DNA from: Jiangella endophytica
GTDB taxonomy: Bacteria; Actinomycetota; Actinomycetes; Jiangellales; Jiangellaceae
DNA length: 64,000 bases
Reading direction: 5' to 3'
NCBI RefSeq assembly: GCF_003427025.1
Contig: NZ_QVAI01000010.1
Coordinates: 1-64,000 of the forward strand
Shown here: piece by piece, positions 54,346 to 63,143 of the stretch
Layout of the letters: every line of letters begins with the position of its first letter
Numbering within the stretch: the stretch's first letter is position 1
The notes under the pieces: generated by a model
What the model was told of the DNA's origin: nothing
The model's database searches: none
The model's input: the letters and a program-made list of their open reading frames with translations, nothing else
Program-made: the position numbers and the translations under genes

Positions 54346-56009
54346 TGCGGGTCATGGCACAGCTGGCCATGGTGATGAACCTCGACAAGTGCATCGGGTG
54401 CCACACGTGCTCGGTCACCTGCAAGCAGGCGTGGACCAACCGGGCGGGCACCGAGTACGTCTGGTTCAACAACGTCGAGACGCGGCCCGGCCAGGGCTAT
54501 CCCCGCCGCTACGAGGACCAGGAACGCTGGCGCGGCGGGTGGACCCTGAACAAGCGCGGCAACCTCGAGCTGCGCACCGGCGGACGGGTGAAGCGGCTGC
54601 TCGGCATCTTCGCCAGCCCCGTGCAGCCGGAGCTGGCCGACTACTACGAGCCGTGGACCTACGACTACCGCATGCTCACCGAGGCGCCGCTCGGCGACGA
54701 TTTCCCGGTGGCGCGGCCGAAGTCGCTGATCACCGGTGAGGACACCAAGGTCACGTGGTCGGCGAACTGGGACGACAACCTCGGCGGCACCAGCGAGCTC
54801 GGCCACCTCGACCCGGTCGTCGAGAAGGTGCAGCGCGAGTCCGAGGACAAGATCCGCTTCGAGTTCGAGCGGACGTTCATGTTCTACCTGCCGCGCATCT
54901 GCGAGCACTGCCTGAACCCGTCGTGCATGGCGTCGTGCCCGTCCGGGGCCATCTACAAGCGCAGCGAGGACGGCATCGTGCTGGTCGACCAGGACCGCTG
55001 CCGCGGCTGGCGTCAGTGCGTCACGGGCTGCCCGTACAAGAAGATCTACTTCAACCACCGCTCCGGCAAGGCGGAGAAGTGCACGTTCTGCTATCCGCGG
55101 GTCGAGGTCGGGCTGCCGACGGTGTGCGCCGAGACCTGCGTGGGCCGGCTGCGCTATCTCGGCCTGTTCCTGTACGACGCCGACGCGGTCACGGCGGCCG
55201 CGTCGACGCCTGATCCGCAGGACCTCTACGAGGCGCAGCTGGACCTCATGCTCGACCCGTCCGACCCGGCGGTGGCCGCGGCGGCGAAGGCCGGCGGCAT
55301 CCCGGACGACTGGATCGACGCCGCCCGCCGCTCGCCCGTGTACGCGCTGGCCAAGACGTACCGCATCGCGCTGCCGCTGCATCCGGAGTACCGCACGATG
55401 CCGATGGTCTGGTACGTCCCGCCGCTGTCGCCGGTGGTCGACCTGCTGGCCGAGCAGGGCCACGACGCCGAGGACCGCGCCACGCTGTTCGGGGCGATCG
55501 ACGCGCTGCGCATCCCGGTCGAGTACCTGGCCGAGCTGTTCACCGCGGGGCGGACGTCGACGGTGACGGAAGTGCTGCGCAAGCTGGCCGCGATGCGCGC
55601 CTACATGCGCGACGTCACGCTCGGCCGCGACGGCGACCCGTCCATTCCGGCGTCGGTCGGCCTGACCGAGGAGTCGCTGTACGAGCTGTACCGGCTGCTC
55701 GCGATCGCCAAGTACGACGAGCGCTACGTGATCCCGACGGCGCACGCCGAGCAGGCGCACGACCTCGAGGAGATCGGCTGCGCGCTGGACGTCGACGACG
55801 GCCCCGGCATGTACGAGTCCGGCCCGTTCGGCGAGGCCAGCGGCCGGCCGGTGCCCGTCGCCGTCGAGACCTTCCAGGCGCTGAAGCAGCGGCAGACCAC
55901 CGACGCCGCGCCGGGCGGCGACCTCAGCGGCCGGGTCAACCTGCTCAACTGGGACGGCAGCGGCCGGCCGGACGGCCTGTTCCCGCCGAAGCGGGACGGT
56001 GCGTCGTGA
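54345..56009 (+). CDS. narH: respiratory nitrate reductase, beta subunit
   Basis: 554-aa iron-sulfur subunit that carries electrons from NarI to NarG. Cys motifs: CIGCHTCSVTCKQAW, CEHCLNPSCMASCPSGA, CRGWRQCVTGCPYKK (Trp in place of one Cys, the [3Fe-4S] site) and CTFCYP...CAETC. This is the normal NarH set of three [4Fe-4S] and one [3Fe-4S] clusters. The start codon ATG overlaps the narG stop by one base; the frame extends earlier but only as an antisense-like shadow. narJ starts within its last four bases. Confidence 0.97.
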   Translation: MRVMAQLAMVMNLDKCIGCHTCSVTCKQAWTNRAGTEYVWFNNVETRPGQGYPRRYEDQERWRGGWTLNKRGNLELRTGGRVKRLLGIFASPVQPELADYYEPWTYDYRMLTEAPLGDDFPVARPKSLITGEDTKVTWSANWDDNLGGTSELGHLDPVVEKVQRESEDKIRFEFERTFMFYLPRICEHCLNPSCMASCPSGAIYKRSEDGIVLVDQDRCRGWRQCVTGCPYKKIYFNHRSGKAEKCTFCYPRVEVGLPTVCAETCVGRLRYLGLFLYDADAVTAAASTPDPQDLYEAQLDLMLDPSDPAVAAAAKAGGIPDDWIDAARRSPVYALAKTYRIALPLHPEYRTMPMVWYVPPLSPVVDLLAEQGHDAEDRATLFGAIDALRIPVEYLAELFTAGRTSTVTEVLRKLAAMRAYMRDVTLGRDGDPSIPASVGLTEESLYELYRLLAIAKYDERYVIPTAHAEQAHDLEEIGCALDVDDGPGMYESGPFGEASGRPVPVAVETFQALKQRQTTDAAPGGDLSGRVNLLNWDGSGRPDGLFPPKRDGAS

Positions 56010-56638
56010 TCGGCCGCCGCCGCGACCGGGCCGCCGGCGCCCGCGTCGTCCACCAGGTCGCGTCCTGGTGCCTGGACTACCCCGACGCGTCGCTGGCGCA
56101 GCGGCTGCCGCTGCTCGGCACGGCGCTGGCCGAGCAGCCGACGTCCGACGCCGTCGCGCACCTGTCCGTGCTGGTCGAGCACCTGGCCGGCCGGCCGCTC
56201 GCCGACCTGCAGCGCGACTACGTCGACGTCTTCGACCTCAGCCGCGACCGGGCGCTGCACCTGTCGTACTGGACCGACGGCGACACGCGGCGGCGGGGCG
56301 AGGTACTGGGCCGGTTCAAGGCCGCCTACCGGTCCAGCGGCTTCCTCGTCGACCTGCGCGGCGAGCTGCCGGACCATCTGCCGACGGTGCTCGAGTTCGC
56401 CGCGATCGCCGACCCCGCCGCCGGCACCGCGCTGTTGCAGGAGTACCGGGCGTCGCTCGAGCTGCTGCGCTTCGCCCTGCTCGACCTCGGCACGCCGTAC
56501 GCCGACGGCGTCGCGGCCGTCTGCGCGACGCTGCCGGGGGAGTCCCCGCCGGACCGCGCCGCCGTCCACGCCCAGGCCGGCCCGCCTCCGGTCGAGACGG
56601 TCGGGCTGGAGCTGCTGCCGTACGGGAGCCGGCCGTGA
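56006..56638 (+). CDS. narJ: nitrate reductase assembly chaperone
   Basis: 210-aa TorD-family chaperone that binds the NarG N-terminus and guides Mo-cofactor insertion. It is not part of the finished enzyme. LQRDYVDVFDLSRDRALHLS YWTDGDTRRRGEVLG carries the conserved NarJ block, and FLVDLRGELPDHLPTVLEFA follows. GTG start in a 4-bp overlap with narH, 4-bp overlap with narI. Confidence 0.95.
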   Translation: MIGRRRDRAAGARVVHQVASWCLDYPDASLAQRLPLLGTALAEQPTSDAVAHLSVLVEHLAGRPLADLQRDYVDVFDLSRDRALHLSYWTDGDTRRRGEVLGRFKAAYRSSGFLVDLRGELPDHLPTVLEFAAIADPAAGTALLQEYRASLELLRFALLDLGTPYADGVAAVCATLPGESPPDRAAVHAQAGPPPVETVGLELLPYGSRP

Positions 56639-57381
56639 ACACCGTCCTGTGGGGCGTGCTGCCGTACGTCATGGTGGTCGTGCTGGTGGCCGGTTCGATC
56701 TGGCGGTACCGGTACGACAAGTTCGGCTGGACCACGCGGTCGTCGCAGCTCTACGAGTCGCGGCTGCTGCGCATCGGATCGCCGCTGTTCCACTTCGGCA
56801 TCCTCGTCGTGATCATCGGGCACATCGGCGGACTGGTGATCCCGGAGTCGTGGACCGAGGCGGTCGGCGTCAGCGAGGGCATTTACCACGTCAACGCGCT
56901 GGTGTTCGGTGGTCTGGCCGGGGCGTGCACGCTGGCCGGCATCGCGATCCTGATCTACCGGCGACGGCGGACCGGGCCGGTGTTCATGGCGACCACCCGC
57001 AACGACAAGGCGATGTACGTCGTACTCGTCGGCGCCATCGCGCTGGGGTTGTGGACGACGCTGGTCAGCGTCGGCGCCGGGCACGAGGCGCACAACTACC
57101 GCGAGTCGGTGTCGCCGTGGTTCCGGTCGCTGTTCATGCTGCAGCCCGACATCGACTCGATGGCCGCCGCGCCGGTGCAGTTCCACATCCACACGCTGGT
57201 CGGCATGCTGCTGTTCGCGATCTGGCCGTTCACCCGGCTGGTGCACGCGTTCACCGCGCCGGTGCACTACCTGTTCCGCCCCTACATCGTCTACCGCAGC
57301 CGCGACGCCGGGCAGCGGCCGACCGCCGGTCCGCGCCGGCGCGGCTGGGACCCCGTCGGCAGCCCTGACCGGGACCGCTGA
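56635..57381 (+). CDS. narI: respiratory nitrate reductase, gamma subunit
   Basis: 248-aa membrane diheme cytochrome b that oxidises quinol. Five hydrophobic segments: VLPYVMVVVLVAGSIW, SPLFHFGILVVIIGHIGGLV, ALVFGGLAGACTLAGIAIL, MYVVLVGAIALGLWTTLVSV and IHTLVGMLLFAIWPFTRLVH. The conserved His pairs (H in FHFG, GHIGG, and HIHTLV, RLVHAF) ligate the hemes. GTG at 56635 overlaps narJ. It completes NarGHI in the usual order. Confidence 0.95.
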   Translation: MNTVLWGVLPYVMVVVLVAGSIWRYRYDKFGWTTRSSQLYESRLLRIGSPLFHFGILVVIIGHIGGLVIPESWTEAVGVSEGIYHVNALVFGGLAGACTLAGIAILIYRRRRTGPVFMATTRNDKAMYVVLVGAIALGLWTTLVSVGAGHEAHNYRESVSPWFRSLFMLQPDIDSMAAAPVQFHIHTLVGMLLFAIWPFTRLVHAFTAPVHYLFRPYIVYRSRDAGQRPTAGPRRRGWDPVGSPDRDR

Positions 57382-57391
57382 AGGAGGCGCC

Positions 57392-58591
57392 ATGACCACC
57401 GACGACGTCCGGCGGGGCCAGACCCGCAACCTGGCGCTGGCGACCGTCGCGTTCGCGGTCAGTTTCTGGGCGTGGAACATGATCGCGCCGCTCGGCGTGC
57501 GCTACACCGGTGACCTCGGCCTCACCGCCGGGCAGAAGTCGCTGCTGGTGGCCACCCCGGTGCTGGTCGGCTCGGTCGGCCGGATCCTCGCCGGCGCGCT
57601 CACCGACCGGTTCGGCGGCCGGCTGATGTTCCCCGTGCTGATGCTGATCTCGACGCCGTTCGTACTGCTGGTCGCGGTGGCCGGCGAGGCGGAGTCGTAC
57701 GCGCTGCTGCTGGTGTTCGGGTTCTTCCTCGGCATCGCCGGCACGACGTTCGCGGTCGGCATCCCGTTCGTCAACGCCTGGTACGAGCAGTCCCGGCGTG
57801 GCTTCGCGACCGGGGTGTTCGGTGCCGGGATGGGCGGGACGGCGCTGTCGGCGTTCTTCACGCCGCGGTTCGTGGACTGGTTCGGCTACGTCGCGACGCA
57901 CGTCATCGTCGCGGCCGCGCTGGTGGCGATGGCGGCGATCTGCTGGACGTTCATGCGTGACGCGCCGACGTGGACGCCCAACACGGCGCCGGTGGTGCCG
58001 AAGCTGGCCGCGGCCGGGCGGCTGGCGGTCACGTGGCAGATGTCGTTCCTGTACGCGGTGGCGTTCGGCGGGTTCGTCGCGTTCTCGACCTATCTGCCGA
58101 CCTACCTGAACGACATCTACGACTTCGACCTGACGGCGGCCGGCACCCGCACCGCGGGCTTCGCGCTGGCCGCCGTCGTCGCGCGGCCGCTCGGCGGCGT
58201 GCTGTCCGACCGCATCGGCCCGCGCACGGTCGTCGCGATCTCGCTGGCGGGGACGACGGTCCTGGCCGTGGTGGTCGCGTTCCAGCCGCCGGTCGAGATC
58301 CCGGCCGGCGTCGCGTTCGTCGCGCTCGCGTTCTTCCTCGGTCTCGGCACCGGCGGCGTGTTCGCGTGGGTGGCGAAGCTGGCGCCGCCGGAGAAGGTCG
58401 GCACCGTCACCGGCATCGTCGGCGCGGCCGGCGGACTCGGCGGCTTCTTCCCGCCGCTGGTCATGGGGGCGACGTTCGAACTGCTGCTGCCCGGCTACGG
58501 GGTGGGGCTGGTGCTGCTGGCGGTCACGGCCGCCGGAGCGCTGGCGTTCACGCTGCTCGGGGTGCGTCCCCGGTCGGCGGCCCGGAGCTAA
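57392..58591 (+). CDS. narK: nitrate/nitrite MFS transporter
   Basis: 399-aa transporter of the nitrate/nitrite porter group with about twelve membrane segments. The GTTFAVGIPFVNAWYEQSRR and VFGAGMGGTALSAFFTPRFV blocks and GTGGVFAWVAKLAPPEKVGT (nitrate signature GxxxGxxG) are seen. It starts ten bases after narI and brings nitrate in and/or nitrite out for the linked reductase. The gene ends with a strong hairpin at 58593. Confidence 0.95.
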   Translation: MTTDDVRRGQTRNLALATVAFAVSFWAWNMIAPLGVRYTGDLGLTAGQKSLLVATPVLVGSVGRILAGALTDRFGGRLMFPVLMLISTPFVLLVAVAGEAESYALLLVFGFFLGIAGTTFAVGIPFVNAWYEQSRRGFATGVFGAGMGGTALSAFFTPRFVDWFGYVATHVIVAAALVAMAAICWTFMRDAPTWTPNTAPVVPKLAAAGRLAVTWQMSFLYAVAFGGFVAFSTYLPTYLNDIYDFDLTAAGTRTAGFALAAVVARPLGGVLSDRIGPRTVVAISLAGTTVLAVVVAFQPPVEIPAGVAFVALAFFLGLGTGGVFAWVAKLAPPEKVGTVTGIVGAAGGLGGFFPPLVMGATFELLLPGYGVGLVLLAVTAAGALAFTLLGVRPRSAARS

Positions 58592-58592
58592 C

Positions 58593-58633
58593 TCGACGGC
58601 GCCGCCCCGCTGGGTGCCGGGCGGCGCCGTCGA
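58593..58633. terminator. strong bidirectional hairpin after narK
   Basis: A 15-bp perfect inverted repeat TCGACGGCGCCGCCC / GGGCGGCGCCGTCGA with an 11-base loop. It starts two bases after the narK stop and lies 15 bases before the convergent SH3 protein's stop, so it serves both. Confidence 0.8.
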
Positions 58634-58648
58634 TCAGTCAGGCAGAGG

Positions 58649-59224
58649 TCAGCAGTACGGCGGGGCTGCGCCGACGTTGGCCACGTAGCGGGCCGACACC
58701 CACTGGCCGCCGCCGTCGCCGGTCAGCTGGTACCAGCGCCGGTTGCCGTCGACGCTCTGCGAGTCGACCTTGCAGACGATGGACATCGTCGCGCCACGCG
58801 GGATCGAGCTGACCCGGGCGTTGGCGGTCGTCGGGCCGCTGCGGACAGCGAGCGCCGTCGACGACGACACCCGGCCGGTGTACTCCTTGCCGTCGCCGCA
58901 GAAGCGCGGCGCGGTGCCGATGTTGGCGACGTAGCGGGCGCTGACCCAGCGGCCGTTCGCCAGCTTGTACCAGAGGCTGTTGCCGCTGACCGACGGGCCG
59001 AACACCTTGCACTGGATCGTGATGGTCGCGCCCTTCGCGTACGACCCGACCTTCGTCGCGGCCGACGTCGGTGCGCTGCGGACGTTGACGCCCTCGGTGA
59101 TGCGTCCCTTGTAGGTCGTGGTCGCGGCGTCCGCGGCCGTACTGGTCGCCAGCAGGCCGAGCGGAACGATGGTGGCCGTGGCGAGCGCGATCGCCGTTCG
59201 CCGGAGCCGTTGCCGGATGATCAT
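58649..59224 (-). CDS. secreted protein with two SH3 domains
   Basis: 191-aa exported protein. A signal peptide MIIRQRLRRTAIALATATIV, ending near LLATSTAADA, precedes two bacterial SH3 repeats: GVNVRSAPTSAATKVGSYAK and ALAVRSGPTTANARVSSIPR, each ending in RWVSARYVANIG or QWVSARYVANVG. Four Cys probably form disulfides. The strong CAGGAGG upstream sets the start at 59224. It probably binds the cell wall or other surface polymer; no enzyme domain is attached. Confidence 0.88.
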   Translation of the reverse strand: MIIRQRLRRTAIALATATIVPLGLLATSTAADAATTTYKGRITEGVNVRSAPTSAATKVGSYAKGATITIQCKVFGPSVSGNSLWYKLANGRWVSARYVANIGTAPRFCGDGKEYTGRVSSSTALAVRSGPTTANARVSSIPRGATMSIVCKVDSQSVDGNRRWYQLTGDGGGQWVSARYVANVGAAPPYC

Positions 59225-59405
59225 GATGGACCTCCTGACTGCCGACCCGGACGGTGCGACCGGGTATCGGCTCTCACCATCAATCACTCCTCAGCGTGGC
59301 CCTCGGTTGCATGGGTCGGCGGAGTTTCCGCATGATCGCCCCCTTGTATCGGTGCAGGTCAGTGGACTTTTCGTCACGTTGTGCGACAAGACGGTCACGC
59401 TGGGC

Positions 59406-59470
59406 TACGATGGGAGGTAGCCGGGGGCCGCTCCGCCTCTTGCCCCCCAACTGGCGGAGCGGCCTTCTCT
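59406..59470 (+). ncRNA. possible small RNA: TACGAT -10 and C-loop hairpin
   Basis: A TACGAT box at 59406-59411 is followed by GGGAGG and a perfect 12-bp hairpin (59426-59437 / 59453-59464, GGCCGCTCCGCC and complement) whose 15-base loop has six C. TTCTCTTGTG follows as a weak U-tract. It could be a short transcript of 50-60 bases, or an attenuator for the gene at 59501. It has only one C-rich loop, so it is not a standard two-hairpin 6C RNA. Confidence 0.4.
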
Positions 59471-59500
59471 TGTGTCCGGCCCCTTCGACACGATGAGCCC

Positions 59501-60100
59501 ATGACGGACGCAGCGCGAGCCGCCCTGGCCGACGCCGTGAGCCTGTGGCGGCTCACGCCCGCCGTCGCGAAGGACGTCATCGACGCGGCGACCGACGCCC
59601 TGGTGGCCGGGCTCGACTCGCCGAGCCTGCGGATCCTGGCGGGGGAGCCGGCGTCGGCCACGGCGTACGAGCTCGCGGACCTGATCGACGACACCATGTG
59701 CGAACTGGGCCTGGCCGACGTCCTGGAGGACGACGTGCAGCGGGCCGCGCTCGCGGCGATGCTGCGGCGGCTGCGCGCCGGGCGGGTCCGGCCGGGGGAG
59801 CTCGTGTCGTGGGCGCACGTCTGCATCGGCCACGGAGGTCACGACGACGCCCAGCCGTTCGTGCAGCTCGACGACGTCTACGACCTGTGGGCGTCCGAAG
59901 GGCACGACCTCGGCCTGCTGGACCGGTGGACGCACGAGGAGGCCGACGCCTTCCTCGCCGGACTGCCGTCGCCCGGGCGCGCGGACGAGTGGATGTCGGG
60001 TCCGCCGCCGGCGGCCACGCCGGCGCGGCCGCCAGTGGCCCGGCCGTCGCCGCCACGGCGTGGCCGGTTCGCCCGGCTGTTCGCCCGGCGCCGGAGTTGA
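59501..60100 (+). CDS. unknown soluble protein with basic tail
   Basis: 199-aa protein of unknown function. The N-terminal 160 residues are alpha-helical and acidic (LADAVSLWRLTPAVAKDVID, SATAYELADLIDDTMCELGL, DVLEDDVQRAALAAMLRRLR). The last 40 residues are Pro-rich and end in Arg-rich RRGRFARLFARRRS. No signal or membrane part. The ATG at 59501 follows the hairpin at 59426. The stop codon is embedded in a long inverted repeat. Confidence 0.7.
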   Translation: MTDAARAALADAVSLWRLTPAVAKDVIDAATDALVAGLDSPSLRILAGEPASATAYELADLIDDTMCELGLADVLEDDVQRAALAAMLRRLRAGRVRPGELVSWAHVCIGHGGHDDAQPFVQLDDVYDLWASEGHDLGLLDRWTHEEADAFLAGLPSPGRADEWMSGPPPAATPARPPVARPSPPRRGRFARLFARRRS

Positions 60101-60154
60101 TCATGGAGAAGCGCAGCTTCCCCGCGCCAGGAAGCTGCGCTTCTCCATGATCAA
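60097..60154. repeat. perfect 25-bp inverted repeat
   Basis: Arms 60097-60121 and 60130-60154 are exactly complementary over 25 bases with an 8-base loop. The left arm contains the stop codon of the preceding gene. Too long for a simple factor-independent terminator, it resembles dispersed palindromic intergenic units of actinobacteria. It probably also ends transcription. Confidence 0.8.
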
Positions 60155-60517
60155 CGCGGTCCGTGGGCGGGTGACCCGTCCGTGGACGCGATCCTAGGCC
60201 CGTACACGACGGCGTGCCAGCACGGCGTGCGCGCCGAGCTCGGCGTCGCGGATACCTCGCCGTTCAGGTGTTCGGCGGCGTGCGGCGCGGCTTGCCGCGG
60301 CACGACTGGGCCTGGCGGGACGGATCGGCGGAGACGTGACCGTGGTGACCGGCGCCGCACAGGCGGTCACTGTGTGCTGCCAACGATCGCTGAGCCCGCA
60401 GCCGCCCAGCGTCGGGAGCATCGTCACGGTCACGGACCCCGCATGGGTCGACGTCCTCCGCCGATCCGGCCCGTGAACGTATGACGCGCCCGGGTGTCGT
60501 CCGGTTCACACGATCGC
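60155..60517. other. 363-bp stretch without supported gene
   Basis: A plus-strand reading at 60337-60477 (VTVVTGAAQAVTVCCQRSLS, TVTDPAWVDVLRRSGP) is protein-like but starts without a ribosome site; it may be debris. I see nothing else before the ArsR promoter. Confidence 0.4.
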
Positions 60518-60564
60518 TTGACATTTCTTGGCGAGATTTGTACTTTCCTGTGTAGTTAATTAAC
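60518..60564 (+). promoter_or_regulatory. promoter and operator of ArsR-SRPBCC operon
   Basis: A TTGACA -35 (60518-60523) and TACTTT -10 (60541-60546) lie 17 bases apart, an unusually clear pair for this genome. A perfect palindrome GTTAATTAAC (60555-60564) sits near the expected start point and is a likely operator for the ArsR protein. The ATG follows 12 bases later, after GGAGG. Confidence 0.75.
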
Positions 60565-60575
60565 CGGAGGCGAAA

Positions 60576-60917
60576 ATGACGGTCGAGGCCGAATCGCTCA
60601 CGGCGACGTTCACCGCGCTCGCCGACCCGACGCGCCGCGCCATCCTGGCCCGGCTGACCCGGGGCGAGGCCACCGTCGGGCAGCTGGCGGAACCGTTCGA
60701 CGTGTCGCTGCCGGCCATCTCCAAGCACGTGAAGGTGCTGCAGAAGGCCGGGCTGATCGAGCAGACGCGACGGGCTCAGTGGCGATCCTGCCGGCTGCGC
60801 CCGGAGCCGCTGCGCGACGTCGTCACGTGGATGGAGCAGTACCGCGACTTCCTCGGCGACAGCCTCGACCGGCTGGATCAGTACCTCGCCGACCTGCAGA
60901 AGGGAGATCGGCCATGA
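60576..60917 (+). CDS. ArsR family repressor
   Basis: 113-aa winged-helix protein. TFTALADPTRRAILARLTRG then GQLAEPFDVSLPAISKHVKV LQKAGLIEQ is the full ArsR HTH. No Cys pair of metal-sensing ArsR is present, so it is of the non-metal group that controls SRPBCC genes. CCGGAGG precedes the ATG. It overlaps the SRPBCC gene by 4 bp and is likely to repress itself at GTTAATTAAC. Confidence 0.93.
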   Translation: MTVEAESLTATFTALADPTRRAILARLTRGEATVGQLAEPFDVSLPAISKHVKVLQKAGLIEQTRRAQWRSCRLRPEPLRDVVTWMEQYRDFLGDSLDRLDQYLADLQKGDRP

Positions 60918-61402
60918 CCCGACGCGAACTGGGCGACGCCGCCACCACTGTCGACGCCGAGGGATCGGACCTGCTCATCGAGCGGGTGTTCGCCGCACCG
61001 CGCGAGCTGGTGTGGGCGGCCATGACGACGGCGGAGCACGTCGCGCACTGGATCGGACCGCACGGCACCACCACCGAGGTGGTCGAGCTGGACGTCCGGC
61101 CCGGCGGGCGGTGGAAGTGGATCAACCGGTACGAGGGCGGCGAGGTCGCGTTCCTGGGGGAGTACCTCGAGGTCGACTCGCCGAAGCGGCTGGTCCGCAC
61201 GACGGCGCCGGATCCGGCGCCGGCCGGCGTCCCGCCCGCCGTCGAGACCATCACGTTCGAGGAGGTCGACGGCGGCACCCGGGTGCACTGGCTGACCACG
61301 TTCCCGTCGCCGGAGGTCCTCGACTTCGCCGTCTCCACCGGCATGGCGACGGGCATCGTCGAGCAGTTCGACCGGCTCGCCGAGCGGCTGGCTCAGGGCT
61401 GA
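60914..61402 (+). CDS. SRPBCC (AHSA1-like) protein
   Basis: 162-aa START/Bet v1-like lipid or hydrophobe-binding protein: IERVFAAPRELVWAAMTTAE then HVAHWIGPHGTTTEVVELDV and RPGGRWKWINR are typical AHSA1 blocks. It is coupled to ArsR by an ATGA overlap, a common pair. The ligand is unknown. The last ten bases overlap the convergent MFS gene. Confidence 0.92.
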   Translation: MTRRELGDAATTVDAEGSDLLIERVFAAPRELVWAAMTTAEHVAHWIGPHGTTTEVVELDVRPGGRWKWINRYEGGEVAFLGEYLEVDSPKRLVRTTAPDPAPAGVPPAVETITFEEVDGGTRVHWLTTFPSPEVLDFAVSTGMATGIVEQFDRLAERLAQG

Positions 61403-62598
61403 CGGCGGCGCAGCGCGCGGGGAAGCGTCACTGCGACGGCGACGGTGGCCAGCGTGCCGCCCGCCCCGGCGACCAGGAACGTCACCGGCGCCGACGTCGC
61501 GTCCAGCAGCAGGCCGCCGGCCACGTACGACAGGCCGGCGGCCAGCCCGATGGCCCCGTAGAGGTTGCCGAACACGCGGCCGAGCAGTGCGTCAGGCACC
61601 AGTCGCGGCAGCAGCGTGTTGGTCGCGACGTCCATCGCGGCGATACCGAGGCCGCGCATCGTCTGCAGGGTGAACGCCGCCGCGACCGCCCAGGCGAGCC
61701 CGGTGAGCAGGTTGCCGACGCTGCTGACGGCGAACCCGGCGACCAGCAGCCACAGCATTGACGCTCGCGACGACCACCGGGCGAGCAGTGCGTACCCGGC
61801 GAACAGCCCGATGCCGACGGCGGCCAGCAGCACGCCGGCGGCGGAGTCACCCGCGTCGAAGGTGTCCTTGGCCAGCACCACCAGCGCGACGTCGTCGATC
61901 GCGTTGAACGCGACGACGGCGCAGAAGCCGAGTCCGATGATCCGCAGCGCCGGCTCCCGCCACAGGTGTCCGAGCCCGGCCCGGGCGTCGCGGAGCAGCC
62001 CGCCGCGCGGTGCCTCCGGCTCCGACGGCGGGAGCGCCGGCAACCGGAGCAGCAGCAGCGCCGACAGCAGGAACGTCGCCGCGTCGACCAGCAGCACGCC
62101 CTGCACCCCGGCCAGCGGGAACAGCGCGGCCGCGACCAGCGGGCCGGCCGCCTCGCCGCCGTTCGTCGCCAGCCCGAGCGCCGAGTTCGCCGCCGCCTGC
62201 CGGCGGGGCGGCACCAGTGTCGCCATCGCGGCACGCGACGCGGGCAGGAACACCTGCCCGGCCACCGCCCGCGCGCCGACCAGCACCAGCAGCAGCGGCA
62301 ACGGCGGGAGTGCCAGCGCGATCGCGGCCAGCAGCCCGGCCTGCACCAGCTCGCAGCCGATCATCACCCGGCGCCGGTCCCAGCGGTCGCTGACCGCACC
62401 GGCGAGCGGGCTGAGCAACGCCGGTGCGAGCTCGCCGACCAGCAGGAGCAGCGCGACCGCGAGCGCTTGGCCGGCGGTGTCGGCGACGTGCAGCATCAGA
62501 GCGACCAGGCTGAGGGAGTCGCCGAGGAACGAGATCGTGCGGGCCGCGAACAGCGACCGGAACGCGGCGTCGCTCCGCAGCGAGCCGGTGCGCGCCAC
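61393..62598 (-). CDS. MFS transporter (exporter-like)
   Basis: 401-aa membrane protein with about twelve segments: LFAARTISFLGDSLSLVALM, PLAGAVSDRWDRRRVMIGCE (the loop 2-3 MFS motif) and SALGLATNGGEAAGPLVAAA. It resembles the MFS_3/enterobactin-exporter-like group that moves drugs or siderophores out. It overlaps the SRPBCC gene end by ten bases. The substrate is unknown. Confidence 0.9.
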   Translation of the reverse strand: MARTGSLRSDAAFRSLFAARTISFLGDSLSLVALMLHVADTAGQALAVALLLLVGELAPALLSPLAGAVSDRWDRRRVMIGCELVQAGLLAAIALALPPLPLLLVLVGARAVAGQVFLPASRAAMATLVPPRRQAAANSALGLATNGGEAAGPLVAAALFPLAGVQGVLLVDAATFLLSALLLLRLPALPPSEPEAPRGGLLRDARAGLGHLWREPALRIIGLGFCAVVAFNAIDDVALVVLAKDTFDAGDSAAGVLLAAVGIGLFAGYALLARWSSRASMLWLLVAGFAVSSVGNLLTGLAWAVAAAFTLQTMRGLGIAAMDVATNTLLPRLVPDALLGRVFGNLYGAIGLAAGLSYVAGGLLLDATSAPVTFLVAGAGGTLATVAVAVTLPRALRRRQP

Positions 62599-62669
62599 GA
62601 TGACGAGGATCGCCCATCCGGTCGCACCGGCTCAAGGGGTTTCCACGCGGCGGGCCGGCCGCGGCGGCG

Positions 62670-63143
62670 TCAACGTTCGGTGAGCCGGACGACCGGGTAC
62701 AGGCGGTCGTTCTTGGTCTGGTACTTCGCGAACCGCGGGTTGGCGGCGACGATGCGCTGCCACGCCTCGTCGCGGTCGGCGCCGTCCAGCGTGTGCGGTG
62801 TGACCGGCCGCGGCTTCTCGCCGGGCAGCTCGGCCGATGCGCGGTCCGGGTGCGCCGTCAGGTTGAGGTACCAGTTCGGGTCGGCGCTGCCGCCGCCGGA
62901 CGCGACGACCAGGCGCCCGCCGTCGTCGTCGGCGTACCACGCGATCGGCGTCAGGAACGGCTGCCCGGACCGGCGCCCGGCCGTGTGCAGGATCAGCACG
63001 TCCATGCCCATCATCCGGCCCTTGCCCTTGCGGCGCATCTTCGCGACCGTCTTGGTGTTCGTGCGGCGCTGGAACCACAGCGACAGGCGTCCGGGGGTGC
63101 CCTTCTTGCGGGTCTGGTCCGTCGTCTCGTTCTCCATGCTCAT
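62670..63143 (-). CDS. deazaflavin-type nitroreductase family protein
   Basis: 157-aa protein of the F420/FMN split-barrel family (Ddn-like). DVLILHTAGRRSGQPFLTPI AWYADDDGGRLVVASGGG is the cofactor-binding block, SADPNWYLNLTAHPDRASAE the conserved helix, and WQRIVAANPRFAKYQTKNDR the end. Start is ATG at 63143 or 63137, neither with a strong ribosome site. It probably reduces quinones or enones with F420H2. Substrate not known. Confidence 0.88.
   Translation of the reverse strand: MSMENETTDQTRKKGTPGRLSLWFQRRTNTKTVAKMRRKGKGRMMGMDVLILHTAGRRSGQPFLTPIAWYADDDGGRLVVASGGGSADPNWYLNLTAHPDRASAELPGEKPRPVTPHTLDGADRDEAWQRIVAANPRFAKYQTKNDRLYPVVRLTER

Noticed and set aside
59406..59470. Standard 6C RNA
   Set aside because: Only one C-rich hairpin is present, while 6C RNAs have two.
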